Shown here: piece after piece, positions 50,097 to 58,728 of the stretch
Layout: each line of letters starts with the position of its first letter
Position numbering within the stretch: position 1 is the first letter of the stretch
Assembly: GCA_025808415.1 (NCBI GenBank)
Contig: CP075525.1
Span: 620,001-684,000, forward strand
Origin: Cyclobacteriaceae bacterium
GTDB taxonomy: Bacteria > Bacteroidota > Bacteroidia > Cytophagales > Cyclobacteriaceae
Reading direction: 5' to 3'
DNA length: 64,000 nt
The notes under the pieces: model-generated
Told to the model about the DNA's origin: nothing
Database searches by the model: none
The model's input: the letters and a program-made list of their open reading frames with translations, nothing else
Position numbers and translations under genes: made by a program

Positions 50097-51392
50097 CTAA
50101 CGTTCAAACTCAATAATATATTCCGAACTATATTCATTGGCCTCACTGTCTTTTACAAATAAGCGCGCACGCTTGCCTAATTTCAAACATGTGTTTTTGT
50201 TTGTAATATCCTCTTCAGTATTCATAGGCTGTAGCGATGGGTACCACAACACACGGCCAGGCTTTGTTAACACAGCCTGTGGTTTGCTCCACGCCATAGC
50301 GTTTAAGCCTTCACCTAAGTTTTCGTTCATGTTAAACGAAATATAAATGCTGCTTCCCCGCCACGATTCTTCTTCCACTTTGCCCATCATCATTACCCAA
50401 CAGTTCAGGTAATAATTCCAGCTTACTGAGGGCCCCCAATGATATTGACCCGCTTGTGCAGCCGGGCCTCCTCCTTCATGCTTGGGTATTTGAAGGGATG
50501 GTATGGGTACACCTGTGCCATCGTGCGGAACGTCAAAACTTTTTCCGCCCCAGCGTTTGGCTTTGCCTTCGGGATTTTCAAGATCACTGATTTTTATTCG
50601 TGCCACACTTATGCATTGACCGCTGGCTTCGGTGTCAGGATTATAAGTTGCTGAATCGTAAACACCCGGATAACTGTATTCACCAAAGAATAAATACAAG
50701 TATTCACCACTGGCCACGGCTGATGGATCGCCCACACCACCGGCAAACGTATTCGAAGTGTTGTGCGGTTTCAAAATCATGCGCGGCTGCAGGTCTTCAA
50801 TAAAAATACCCCGGTTGTTCCAGCTTTTGCCGCCATCGGTAGATTTCATTACGCCAATCCGGCACACTGCGGCTGCAGACTCAGGGCCGCGTAGGCCCTG
50901 TGGCCAATTTTTACTTTTATAACCCAGGCCGGTGCGTTCATCGTACGGCAAAGTTTCCGGGTAGTTTTCATTATGGTAAATACCGTACAATGTTTTTCCG
51001 GTAGCATCTTTTGTATCCTGGTACATGGTTTCAAACCACACGGCTCCATGTAGCCCTGGTGTTCCGGGTGGGGCGTTGGTGGGCATCAGCGGCCGTTTAA
51101 ATTTTTCATGGGGTGTTAGAAAAACTTCATCGGCATGTAGTCCATCAGCGTACATCAGTTCATTGGCATCACCCCATACCGGGTCTTCACCATATTTGCC
51201 GGGAAAGATGCGAAGCGTGTCACCAATCCACGCCTCAGCCATGTTGCAATCGACAAAAGAATTGAACACAAATTTTTCTGTTGGTGTGAGAACAAAAGAT
51301 GGATTTTTGCTTCCGGTCGCTTTCGGCTGACATTGAAATAAGGTTATGGAAAGAAATAAAAAGCCTGTCAGTAGAAAATTATGTTGTTTCAT
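50097..51392 (-). CDS. Lipoprotein with an Asp-box / five-bladed propeller-like fold
   Basis: A 431-residue lipoprotein (MKQHNFLLTGFLFLSITLFQC, lipobox). One clear Asp box is present (STDGGKSWNNRGIF), then GGVGDPSAVASGEYLYLFFGEYSYPG and YHWGPSVSWNYYLNCWVMMMGKVEEE, the text of sialidase-like or GH43-type propellers and of DUF4185-like proteins. Catalytic residues cannot be assigned. It may bind or cleave carbohydrates at the cell surface. Confidence 0.68.
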   Translation of the reverse strand: MKQHNFLLTGFLFLSITLFQCQPKATGSKNPSFVLTPTEKFVFNSFVDCNMAEAWIGDTLRIFPGKYGEDPVWGDANELMYADGLHADEVFLTPHEKFKRPLMPTNAPPGTPGLHGAVWFETMYQDTKDATGKTLYGIYHNENYPETLPYDERTGLGYKSKNWPQGLRGPESAAAVCRIGVMKSTDGGKSWNNRGIFIEDLQPRMILKPHNTSNTFAGGVGDPSAVASGEYLYLFFGEYSYPGVYDSATYNPDTEASGQCISVARIKISDLENPEGKAKRWGGKSFDVPHDGTGVPIPSLQIPKHEGGGPAAQAGQYHWGPSVSWNYYLNCWVMMMGKVEEESWRGSSIYISFNMNENLGEGLNAMAWSKPQAVLTKPGRVLWYPSLQPMNTEEDITNKNTCLKLGKRARLFVKDSEANEYSSEYIIEFER

Positions 51393-51552
51393 AGTACTGT
51401 TGATGTTTAATATTGACCTCTCCTTTTATGCAGGTTTAAGATACGGAATATCCAATTTGTTTGGTGTAAGTCATAAACCGAAACCAGAATTAAACGATTT
51501 GTGTTTTTTATGTGTCTAATGCACGATGGAACTGTTATTTTTCGTTCACTAA

Positions 51553-52197
51553 ATGTATATGAAGGGTAAATTAATAATTATTGCTGCGCTGGTGGCATTG
51601 GCAGGGTGCAATTTACAACCCCAATCGGGCGAATTGGCCCGCGACATGGTGGTACAGACCCAATATGACCAGCAGTCTGTAACAGGGGTTTTTAACGTTT
51701 TTACCGAATATGAAACATTTGTTTTACGCCACGATACCATTGGTTTTGTATCTAACCGAAGCAACAGAAAGTATTTGATTGAATCGGACCTGAACATTGC
51801 TAACGGTTATGTAAAGCCCATCATTAATTTAGTAGGACTTAACCTGGCTTCGCGGGGTTATGATCGGGTAGAGGAAGATGAGAATCCAGACTTTGCTGTG
51901 AACATTGTTATACTGGATAATTTCAGTTTCTTTCAAACCATTCAGTACCCTGGTTTTTACCCGGGAGGATATTATGGATTTTATGGATACTATTTTCCCA
52001 TTGTAAACACCTACTATTCCAACTACACCACCCTGGTTATTGAAATTGTAGACGTTAAAAACGCAACCGGTAATCAATATAAGGTTATCTGGAAAGCATT
52101 TATCGGTGATTTAAACAACACCTTCGATTTGCGCGGTAAAACGCTCGAAGCCATCGATCAGGCCTTTGTTCAATCGCCTTATATCCAAAAAAATTAA
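51553..52197 (+). CDS. DUF4136 lipoprotein
   Basis: A 214-residue lipoprotein (MYMKGKLIIIAALVALAGC, lipobox). YETFVLRHDTIGFVS, ANGYVKPIINLVGLNLASRGYDRVEEDENPDFAVNI and TTLVIEIVDVKN...YKVIWKAFIGDL are typical of DUF4136, an uncharacterised periplasmic family. A Tyr/Gly/Phe-rich stretch (YPGFYPGGYYGFYGYYF) lies in the middle. It is 2 bp before the barrel gene, so both are likely cotranscribed. Confidence 0.85.
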   Translation: MYMKGKLIIIAALVALAGCNLQPQSGELARDMVVQTQYDQQSVTGVFNVFTEYETFVLRHDTIGFVSNRSNRKYLIESDLNIANGYVKPIINLVGLNLASRGYDRVEEDENPDFAVNIVILDNFSFFQTIQYPGFYPGGYYGFYGYYFPIVNTYYSNYTTLVIEIVDVKNATGNQYKVIWKAFIGDLNNTFDLRGKTLEAIDQAFVQSPYIQKN

Positions 52198-52199
52198 CC

Positions 52200-52802
52200 A
52201 TGAAGTTGAAACTGATAATTCTACTGCTCTCTATAACACCAGCAGCCGTTGCCCAGGTAGCTGAGTCGGCTTTTCATGTAAGTTGGGTTACCATGAAGCC
52301 CATGTATACCGATTATGTAGGCAAAACAAGTTCGCGCGGGTTTAACGTGGGGTTCACGAAATTTATCAATGAGCGTTTTGGTGCCGGACTTTCCGGTAGT
52401 TATTCCGTTTTGGATGATTATGTGCCTCGGCAAACGTACGAGTTTCCGGGCGGGGCCATCACAACCGATATTTTCAACTATATGTACTTCTATACCCTCA
52501 CGGCTAATGGGCAGTACTATTTCAAAACCGAAGGATTGTTTGTTCCCTATGCATCGCTTTCGGCTGGGGCGGCCTTCACTGAATACACCATCTTCTACAA
52601 TGCCTATTCCGATTCCGACACCAAAACCAGCTTTAACCTTCGGCCCGAACTTGGCGCGTTTTACCGCTTTCAAAAATATTCAACACTTGGTATGAAAGCT
52701 GTCATCAGCTATGATTACGTAACCAACAAAAGTGAATATTTCGATTTAAAAAACTTCTCTGCACTCAGTTTTCAGATCGGCTTTGTATTGTTCAACGATT
52801 AA
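52200..52802 (+). CDS. Small outer-membrane beta-barrel protein
   Basis: A 200-residue protein: signal peptide MKLKLIILLLSITPAAVAQ, then eight or so aromatic strands (GFNVGFTKFINERFGAGLSGSYSVL, MYFYTLTANGQYYF, FVPYASLSAGAAFTEY, SFQIGFVLFND). It resembles OmpW/OMP beta-barrel (PF13505-type) proteins. Cotranscribed with the DUF4136 gene, 2 bp upstream. Function unknown. Confidence 0.8.
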   Translation: MKLKLIILLLSITPAAVAQVAESAFHVSWVTMKPMYTDYVGKTSSRGFNVGFTKFINERFGAGLSGSYSVLDDYVPRQTYEFPGGAITTDIFNYMYFYTLTANGQYYFKTEGLFVPYASLSAGAAFTEYTIFYNAYSDSDTKTSFNLRPELGAFYRFQKYSTLGMKAVISYDYVTNKSEYFDLKNFSALSFQIGFVLFND

Positions 52803-52854
52803 TGGCTAAGTGTTTGGCCAGCACCCTCCCATAAATGCCAATTAGGCTTAGCGC

Positions 52855-54333
52855 TTAACTATTTTTCATTGCCATGTAAACTCCGTTAGTCCAGCCAAAG
52901 CCATCCTGGTTGGGGTATTCACCACCACTGGCTTCTCCTCTTTCACTCCACACATCATACTTCTCAGTCATTTTACCGGTGTTGGCATATACGGTATCGT
53001 TTATAGCCAACCAATTGGCTTTTACTTTAGCGGCTAAGCTGTTGATGCTGTAGTTTAACAATCCTTTGTAAGCAATCCATTGCAAGGGTGCCCACCCGTT
53101 TGGCGCATCCCATTGCTGGCCGCTAGATTCAAGTGTTGTGGTGAGCCCACCGTGCTTTAAAAATTTTTCTTCCAGTGCTTGTCCAATGGCCAGTGCTTGT
53201 TCCGGTGTGGTTATTTCAAAAAACAGTGGAAATGTTGCAGCTAATGTATAGGTTGGTTTTTGTTGCTGCGCAATAAAATCAAAGTCGAAGAAAAAGTTTT
53301 GTGAATAGCTCCAGCAATATTTCTGAATGGCATTTTTCCGGATCAGTGCGCGTTGAAAGTATTCGGTAGCTTTAGTGTTGTTGTCTGTTTCGCGATACGC
53401 ATCCGACAGGGTCTGTTCCAAATGATACAACAGGCAATTTAAATCCACAGGAATTATTTCTGTTGTGTGGATGGAACTGAATTGCGTTATGTCTTTAAAC
53501 CAACGACTGCTAAAATCCCAACCCGATTCGGCAGCAGCCCGGAGATGTCGAAAAAGAACCTCAGGCTTTTGTTTGGATTGGTGGGCCAGTTCAACATCTT
53601 CCTTATACGATTCAGGTCTGGGTGTGTTGTGTTCATCCCAGTAACGGTTAAGCACACTATCATCAGGTAACTTCACTACACGGTGGACAGACTGATTTTT
53701 GCGAAGTGAATCAGCTCCATACATCCAGAATGTATACTCCTTTTCAAGTTGTGGCAGGTAACGACTCAATGCGTCTGCTTCATGACGGTGAAGCAGTTTC
53801 ACCATCAACGAAAAAAATGGTGGTTGTGAACGACCAATAAAGTATGTTCGGTTTCCATTGGGTATGTAACCGATTATGTCAATAAGGAACGCGAAGTTAT
53901 CGACCATGTTTCGGATCATATCAATTTTACCCGAAGCCTCCAGGCCCAGCATGGTAAAGTAACTGTCCCAATAATAAATCTCACGAAAGCGACCACCCGG
54001 TACAATGTAAGGATGCGGAAGCGGGATGAGTGACCCCCCGGTTTCATCGGGGGTGCGTGTCAGTACATGCCACAGATTTTCAATATGTTGCTGTGCCGAT
54101 TTTGTTAAATCACTTTGGTATCCGGTTGAATAAGCAGCGGGTAACTCAAAATTCTGTTCGAGAAATTTCCGCAGATCAAAGCCTTCTTCTTTTTTTGTCC
54201 GATTAAAGTCATTATTAATCTCTTCCAGAGATCGTTTAGGCACACAATCCGGGAAAGTTTTTCCATCGCCCAGTATATTCTGAAGTTGCACAACCTCAAA
54301 TAATTCTCCGAGTTCATGGATTTGAGCTACCAT
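52855..54333 (-). CDS. treF: Trehalase (GH37)
   Basis: A 492-residue enzyme that splits trehalose into two glucoses. It has no signal peptide and so acts in the cytoplasm, like TreF. Both GH37 signatures are visible: PGGRFREIYYWDSYF and QQWDAPNGWAPLQW, plus DVWSERGEASGGEYPNQDGFGWTNGVY at the C-terminus and PNGNRTYFIGRSQPP, where the Arg and the acids form the active site. It starts 1 bp after the MFS gene stop, so translation is coupled. Confidence 0.94.
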   Translation of the reverse strand: MVAQIHELGELFEVVQLQNILGDGKTFPDCVPKRSLEEINNDFNRTKKEEGFDLRKFLEQNFELPAAYSTGYQSDLTKSAQQHIENLWHVLTRTPDETGGSLIPLPHPYIVPGGRFREIYYWDSYFTMLGLEASGKIDMIRNMVDNFAFLIDIIGYIPNGNRTYFIGRSQPPFFSLMVKLLHRHEADALSRYLPQLEKEYTFWMYGADSLRKNQSVHRVVKLPDDSVLNRYWDEHNTPRPESYKEDVELAHQSKQKPEVLFRHLRAAAESGWDFSSRWFKDITQFSSIHTTEIIPVDLNCLLYHLEQTLSDAYRETDNNTKATEYFQRALIRKNAIQKYCWSYSQNFFFDFDFIAQQQKPTYTLAATFPLFFEITTPEQALAIGQALEEKFLKHGGLTTTLESSGQQWDAPNGWAPLQWIAYKGLLNYSINSLAAKVKANWLAINDTVYANTGKMTEKYDVWSERGEASGGEYPNQDGFGWTNGVYMAMKNS

Positions 54334-54334
54334 A

Positions 54335-55597
54335 TTAATGCCCTCCGGTTGATGTAAACGCTATTGGAGCTTCTGATTTTTTTTGAAGACGATTGAAAAA
54401 GAAGAGCGCTGTCAGCAGGATTGTGATCGGGATCAATGAAAAATAAAAAGCTGTCTGGCCGTCATACGCCTCAAATATATGCCCGGTAATAATAGATCCT
54501 GTTGTTCCGCCAAGCGCAGAAAAAATCACAATCAAACCCGACATGGGGCCGTGCTGGCGTGGTGGAAGCGCACTAAGTATAACGGAGTTGATAGCCGGGT
54601 AAATAGGTGCCAGGAAAAGTCCGATGATGGGAAAAACAAATGCCGCCAGGGGTGCATTGCCCCAACCGGTAACTTGGGTGCCCGCGCCCTGTTTGGCCAG
54701 CGGAACGGCAACCAATACCAATGAGGCTGCTGCTAGCAAGCATATTGCCAACACATTAAACCATTGGACTTTTCGCAACACGATGCCTGCCAGAAACCGG
54801 CCTAAAGCCGTTGATGCCGCGAGTATGCTGGCCATTTGAATGCTTAGTGTTGTAGGCAAGCTGAGTACTTTACTGTTATAGGTGGGTAGCCAACTCATAA
54901 TGCTTTGCTCAATGAGTACGTAGGTGAAGGCACTTAAAATAAAAACCAACACCAGGGGTTTAATGGCCAGCTTTACCATATCAATGAAATCCTCCATAAA
55001 GGGTTTTGCTTCGGCAGGCTTTACCGCGGATTCATCAAGCGAAGTTGATAACAACAGTAGAAAAGCAACAGCATTAATAGCCGCCAACAGGTAATACACC
55101 TTTAGCCAGGAAGAAGACTGCGGATTAAGGTCATCAACAAAGGCACTGAAAATAAAATAGCCTGTAAGGATGCCAATCATAAAAAATGATTCAATGAAGT
55201 TCATGAAGCTGGCATGCTCTTTTTTATTAGTGGTGACAATGCCGATGGTAGCGTAAACAGAAACTTTAATAAGCGCAAACGAAGTTCCGGTAGCGGCAAA
55301 CAGTACTTTGGTCATGGCAAAGCTGCCGAGTGATGGCATAAGCAGACAAGCTAACGTAACTAATCCTAAGCCGATGAGCATAGAATTTCTATACCCGATG
55401 CGTGCAATGTAGGAGGCAATTAAAAACGAAACAGCAGCGATACTTAAATCCTTGAAAGCTTCCAGTACACTGGCCGATGATTCGGACACACCATACGTAC
55501 TTTGTACCTGAAGAATTACTGTGCCAACACTGTTCAGGAGAATAGCGAAGACAAAATAATTAAGAAATAGAGAAAGTTTGATTTTCCAGTGCGACAT
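54335..55597 (-). CDS. MFS transporter, sugar type
   Basis: A 420-residue inner-membrane protein with twelve hydrophobic helices. The first half has YGVSESSASVLEAFKDLSIAAVSFLIASYIARIGYRNSMLIGLGLVTLACLLMP (helix 2-3 loop), the second half has ALPPRQHGPMSGLIVIFSALGGTTGSIITGHIFE. It resembles FucP-like sugar carriers. Its position directly before trehalase suggests trehalose or glucose import; the substrate is inference. It follows the response regulator gene after 41 bp. Confidence 0.88.
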   Translation of the reverse strand: MSHWKIKLSLFLNYFVFAILLNSVGTVILQVQSTYGVSESSASVLEAFKDLSIAAVSFLIASYIARIGYRNSMLIGLGLVTLACLLMPSLGSFAMTKVLFAATGTSFALIKVSVYATIGIVTTNKKEHASFMNFIESFFMIGILTGYFIFSAFVDDLNPQSSSWLKVYYLLAAINAVAFLLLLSTSLDESAVKPAEAKPFMEDFIDMVKLAIKPLVLVFILSAFTYVLIEQSIMSWLPTYNSKVLSLPTTLSIQMASILAASTALGRFLAGIVLRKVQWFNVLAICLLAAASLVLVAVPLAKQGAGTQVTGWGNAPLAAFVFPIIGLFLAPIYPAINSVILSALPPRQHGPMSGLIVIFSALGGTTGSIITGHIFEAYDGQTAFYFSLIPITILLTALFFFNRLQKKSEAPIAFTSTGGH

Positions 55598-55638
55598 GAG
55601 TAGTGGGCTTACTAAACAAATCTAACACTTTTGAGAGA

Positions 55639-56325
55639 TCATCCTACCGAAAAATGATAGCCAATACCTTTGATGGTAATGATTTGTACAGTGGGATCAT
55701 CTTTTAAATAGTCGCGGAGTTTGGTAATGTACACATCCAGGTTGCGGGAATTGAAAAAAGAATCATCGCCCCAAAGGCTCATTAATATATCTTTTCGAGA
55801 TATGGTACCATGGCGGTTGTCACAAAGCATTTTCAGTAAGCTGGCTTCGCGATGCGATAGCTTTTTAACCTGGTTGTTGATTTTGAGCTCATACCGTGAA
55901 ACTGAGAATTCATATAAACCGATTTCGATAACCTCCTTCGATCCTGAATTTTTATTGCGTGAGATGGAAAGCAGATTATTTACCCGGGCAATTAACTCTT
56001 CCATGCTAAAAGGTTTTCGCAAATAATCATTCCCCCCGACATCAAATCCTTTTAACACATCTTCGGTTTGTGTTTTAGCCGTTACAAAAATAATGGGTAC
56101 GAGTGCATTGATATTTCTGATTTCTTTGGCGAGGGTGTAACCATCTTTCTGCGGAAGCATGATGTCGAAAACACAAATGTCAGGATTGGATTCTTTGAAC
56201 AAACTTACCGCGAGCTTACCATCCGCTGCCATAGTCACTTCAAATTCCCGGCTCTCCAAACTTTCTTTTACAATCCGGCCGAGGAAGGGCTCGTCTTCAA
56301 CATAAAGGATTTTGGTTTTGCTCAT
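55639..56325 (-). CDS. OmpR-family response regulator
   Basis: A 228-residue regulator: receiver domain ILYVEDEPFLGRIVKESLESREFEV with acids D11/E12, phosphate site D54 (CVFDIMLPQKDG), Thr in FVTAKTQ and Lys in YLRKPFSMEE. The C-terminal winged helix (LSHREASLLKMLCDNRHGTISRKDILMSLWGDDSFFNSRNLDVYITKLRDYLKDDPTVQIITIKGIGYHF) is the OmpR/PhoB type. It overlaps the kinase gene by 4 bp. Confidence 0.95.
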   Translation of the reverse strand: MSKTKILYVEDEPFLGRIVKESLESREFEVTMAADGKLAVSLFKESNPDICVFDIMLPQKDGYTLAKEIRNINALVPIIFVTAKTQTEDVLKGFDVGGNDYLRKPFSMEELIARVNNLLSISRNKNSGSKEVIEIGLYEFSVSRYELKINNQVKKLSHREASLLKMLCDNRHGTISRKDILMSLWGDDSFFNSRNLDVYITKLRDYLKDDPTVQIITIKGIGYHFSVG

Positions 56326-57776
56326 CGGGCCGGTAAGGTTATGGTAAATATACTTCCTTTACCTGCTTCACTTTTTAGTTCAATGGTTCCCTTCAGGCTT
56401 TTTACAACATTGGCCACATAGCTTAAGCCTAAACCATATCCCCTGGCATTGTGCACATCACCGGTAGGTACTCTAAAAAACTTATCAAATACTTTCGATT
56501 GATGTTCAGTTGGAATGCCGATGCCGTTGTCCTGAATGGATAATTGAATGTTATGATGATTTTTTACTAACCTGATTTTTATATCGCAACCCGGTTGGCT
56601 GTACTTCAGGGCATTGTCAAGAAGGTTATAAACCACATTAGTGAAGTGTTCGCTGTTAGCCCGTATAATAAAGTCATCGCCTTCTTTTTCAAACGAAACC
56701 CGGGCCCGGTGTTTTTCAAAAACAAGTTTTAACGATGTCAATACCTCATCAATAATTTTTTCAACATCAGTGTCTTCCGTTTTTAGCTCCAATCCGGTTT
56801 CTTCAAAAGCTGATGTTTTTAAAATCTTATCGGTCATTAAGGTGAGTCGTTTGAGTTCCTGCTGGGCGATGGTCAGGTACTCCGCAGTAAGTACGGGATT
56901 GTCAAGGGCTTTGAAGTTCTGTAAGGCCTCCAGGGCAACACTTACGGTGGCCACTGGTGTTTTTAATTCGTGTGTGATGTTGCTGATCAGGTCATTTTTT
57001 AATTGCATCAGCTTTTGTTGTGACCGTATACTCCTGTACATCAAAACGAAAGCTGTTACAATCAAACCAGTCAGTACAAAAGAAAATGCAATTTGTGGGC
57101 TAATCCTGGCCAACAGCATGGGCTTAACATTTTCAAATTGTGCAAGGTAAGCGGGTGTGTGTGGCAGAAAGAATGGTTCTGTTAAAAACAGGCTTGATGC
57201 TTTTGGCTCGTCCATACCTACGGGCAGCATTCGCACTGTGGGTAAAAGCATAATGCCCGTTGCTTTTAACGTATCACTGTACTTGCGCTGAATGTCATCA
57301 ATACGAAGTGAGTCGTTTCCAAAGCGGAGAATGAAGTTGCCGGGTTCCCGTTTTCTGCGAAATTCAGAAACGATGGGCCGCAGCACTTGTTTGATACTGT
57401 CGCCCTGACGATTAATAGACAAAAAAATCTGAATGGCCGAATCACGAACCTCTATGCGTGATGCTTTTTCGGGCGGGATTTTCGACAGTATGGAGTCTCG
57501 TTTAATCCGTGTGTTCCAGATCATTATTTGTGAAGACTTGTCAGCTGGTCGTTTATACTCCATACTGTCGCCCGTTACAATGGGTTGCAATCCTTTCATG
57601 ATCAAGGAATCTTGCAAACCGATAATTGTTGAACGAAATAATGAATTGGTTTCTTTACGGAACGATTCCAATGCTTCGTTGTAAGCACTTCGTAGCCAAA
57701 GCCCTTGCAAAACCAACAGCAGAATGATGCTGACAGTCATCAAAATTATTGTTAAACGAAGCTTGGACGATTGCAT
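56322..57776 (-). CDS. Sensor histidine kinase
   Basis: About 484 residues: an N-terminal helix (LTIILMTVSIILLLVLQGLWL), a periplasmic sensor of some 220 residues, a second helix (ISPQIAFSFVLTGLIVTAFVLMY), then the HisKA segment ISNITHELKTPVATVSVALEALQN (His box) and a HATPase_c domain with N box VVYNLLDNALKYS, G1 DNGIGIP and G2 ARGYGLGLSYVANVVKS. I use ATG 57776; ATG 57833 lies inside a TTAAC direct repeat and would add 19 residues. It is the first gene of the HK-RR pair. Confidence 0.93.
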   Translation of the reverse strand: MQSSKLRLTIILMTVSIILLLVLQGLWLRSAYNEALESFRKETNSLFRSTIIGLQDSLIMKGLQPIVTGDSMEYKRPADKSSQIMIWNTRIKRDSILSKIPPEKASRIEVRDSAIQIFLSINRQGDSIKQVLRPIVSEFRRKREPGNFILRFGNDSLRIDDIQRKYSDTLKATGIMLLPTVRMLPVGMDEPKASSLFLTEPFFLPHTPAYLAQFENVKPMLLARISPQIAFSFVLTGLIVTAFVLMYRSIRSQQKLMQLKNDLISNITHELKTPVATVSVALEALQNFKALDNPVLTAEYLTIAQQELKRLTLMTDKILKTSAFEETGLELKTEDTDVEKIIDEVLTSLKLVFEKHRARVSFEKEGDDFIIRANSEHFTNVVYNLLDNALKYSQPGCDIKIRLVKNHHNIQLSIQDNGIGIPTEHQSKVFDKFFRVPTGDVHNARGYGLGLSYVANVVKSLKGTIELKSEAGKGSIFTITLPAR

Positions 57777-57816
57777 GTACAAAAGTAACGCGCGAACAGC
57801 CCCGAAGGATGGTGTT

Positions 57817-57852
57817 TTAACATTAATTAACATTGCTTTTAGAACAATTAAC
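57817..57852. promoter_or_regulatory. Phased TTAAC direct repeats between the kinase and the GLPGLI gene
   Basis: TTAACATT at 57817 and again at 57827 (period 10), and TTAAC at 57848, 21 bp further on, lie on one face of the helix. OmpR/PhoB-type regulators bind direct repeats spaced 10-11 bp. A -7-like TACATTTA (57875-57882) follows on the plus strand, with the repeats just upstream of the -33 position, so they suit activation of the GLPGLI gene and autoregulation. Confidence 0.5.
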
Positions 57853-57905
57853 CCTACCCGTTTATCCTTAGCCGTACATTTACATCAGAATTTTTCAAAC
57901 CCTTA

Positions 57906-58700
57906 ATGAAAAGCTCAACTACCATGAAAAAAATTATACTCATTATCGGGGTATTGGTTTCCCTGACGGCCGCCCATTTTGTGTTTGGCCAAACCAAGGA
58001 GGGTGTTATCCATTATGAAACCAAAATTAACATGCACCGCAGCATTCCGCCTGAAAGGGAAGGGATGAAAAATATGATTCCCGAGTTTCGCACCATGAAA
58101 AACCAGTTGTACTTCAATGCTTCTGAAACCATTTATAAACCGGTAATTGAGGATGAAGAAGAAGATGTCAATACGGGCGGAATGCGTTTTCGTATGGCTA
58201 CACCGCAAAGTGAAACATATATTAATACCGAAACGCAATTGCGAACTGTTTCGCAGGAGTTTATGGGCAAGAAATATTTGATTGAGGACACACTTAAAAT
58301 GTTGCCCTGGAAATTCGGATCGGAGACAAAAACCATTTTAGGTTATGTATGCAAACAAGCCTATTTCACTGAAGAGATGCAGGTAATGATGGGCGGCCCG
58401 GGTGGCGTGCAACCCCAAACACGCACAGCAGAAATAACAGCGTGGTATACCGATCAGGTCAGGCCGTTTTTAGGTCCCGAAAGATTTAACACCTTACCGG
58501 GAACCGTGTTAGCGGTGGATATCAATGGTGGTGAACGCGTAATACTGGCAACGAAAATTGAGCCCCGTGCATTAAAGAAGAATGAATTAAAGGTGCCCTC
58601 AGCCGGTACAAAAGTTACGCAGGAAGAGTATCGCAAGCTTGTTAATGAGCAAATGGAAAAAATGCGCCAAGGTGGTGGCAATGTGATCATCCGTAATTGA
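57906..58700 (+). CDS. GLPGLI-family secreted protein
   Basis: A 264-residue secreted protein (IILIIGVLVSLTAAHFVFGQ). Its middle EDTLKMLPWKFGSETKTILGYVCKQAYFTE and AWYTDQVRPFLGPERFNTLPGTVLAVDINGGERVILATKIEPR hold the family pattern (GP..F..LPG..L). GLPGLI proteins are periplasmic or surface proteins of Bacteroidota, of unknown role, usually encoded next to a TonB-dependent or TonB-like receptor, as here. ATG 57906 and ATG 57924 are both possible. Confidence 0.9.
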   Translation: MKSSTTMKKIILIIGVLVSLTAAHFVFGQTKEGVIHYETKINMHRSIPPEREGMKNMIPEFRTMKNQLYFNASETIYKPVIEDEEEDVNTGGMRFRMATPQSETYINTETQLRTVSQEFMGKKYLIEDTLKMLPWKFGSETKTILGYVCKQAYFTEEMQVMMGGPGGVQPQTRTAEITAWYTDQVRPFLGPERFNTLPGTVLAVDINGGERVILATKIEPRALKKNELKVPSAGTKVTQEEYRKLVNEQMEKMRQGGGNVIIRN

Positions 58701-58728
58701 TCTTTTTTAATCACCACAAGCACATCAC

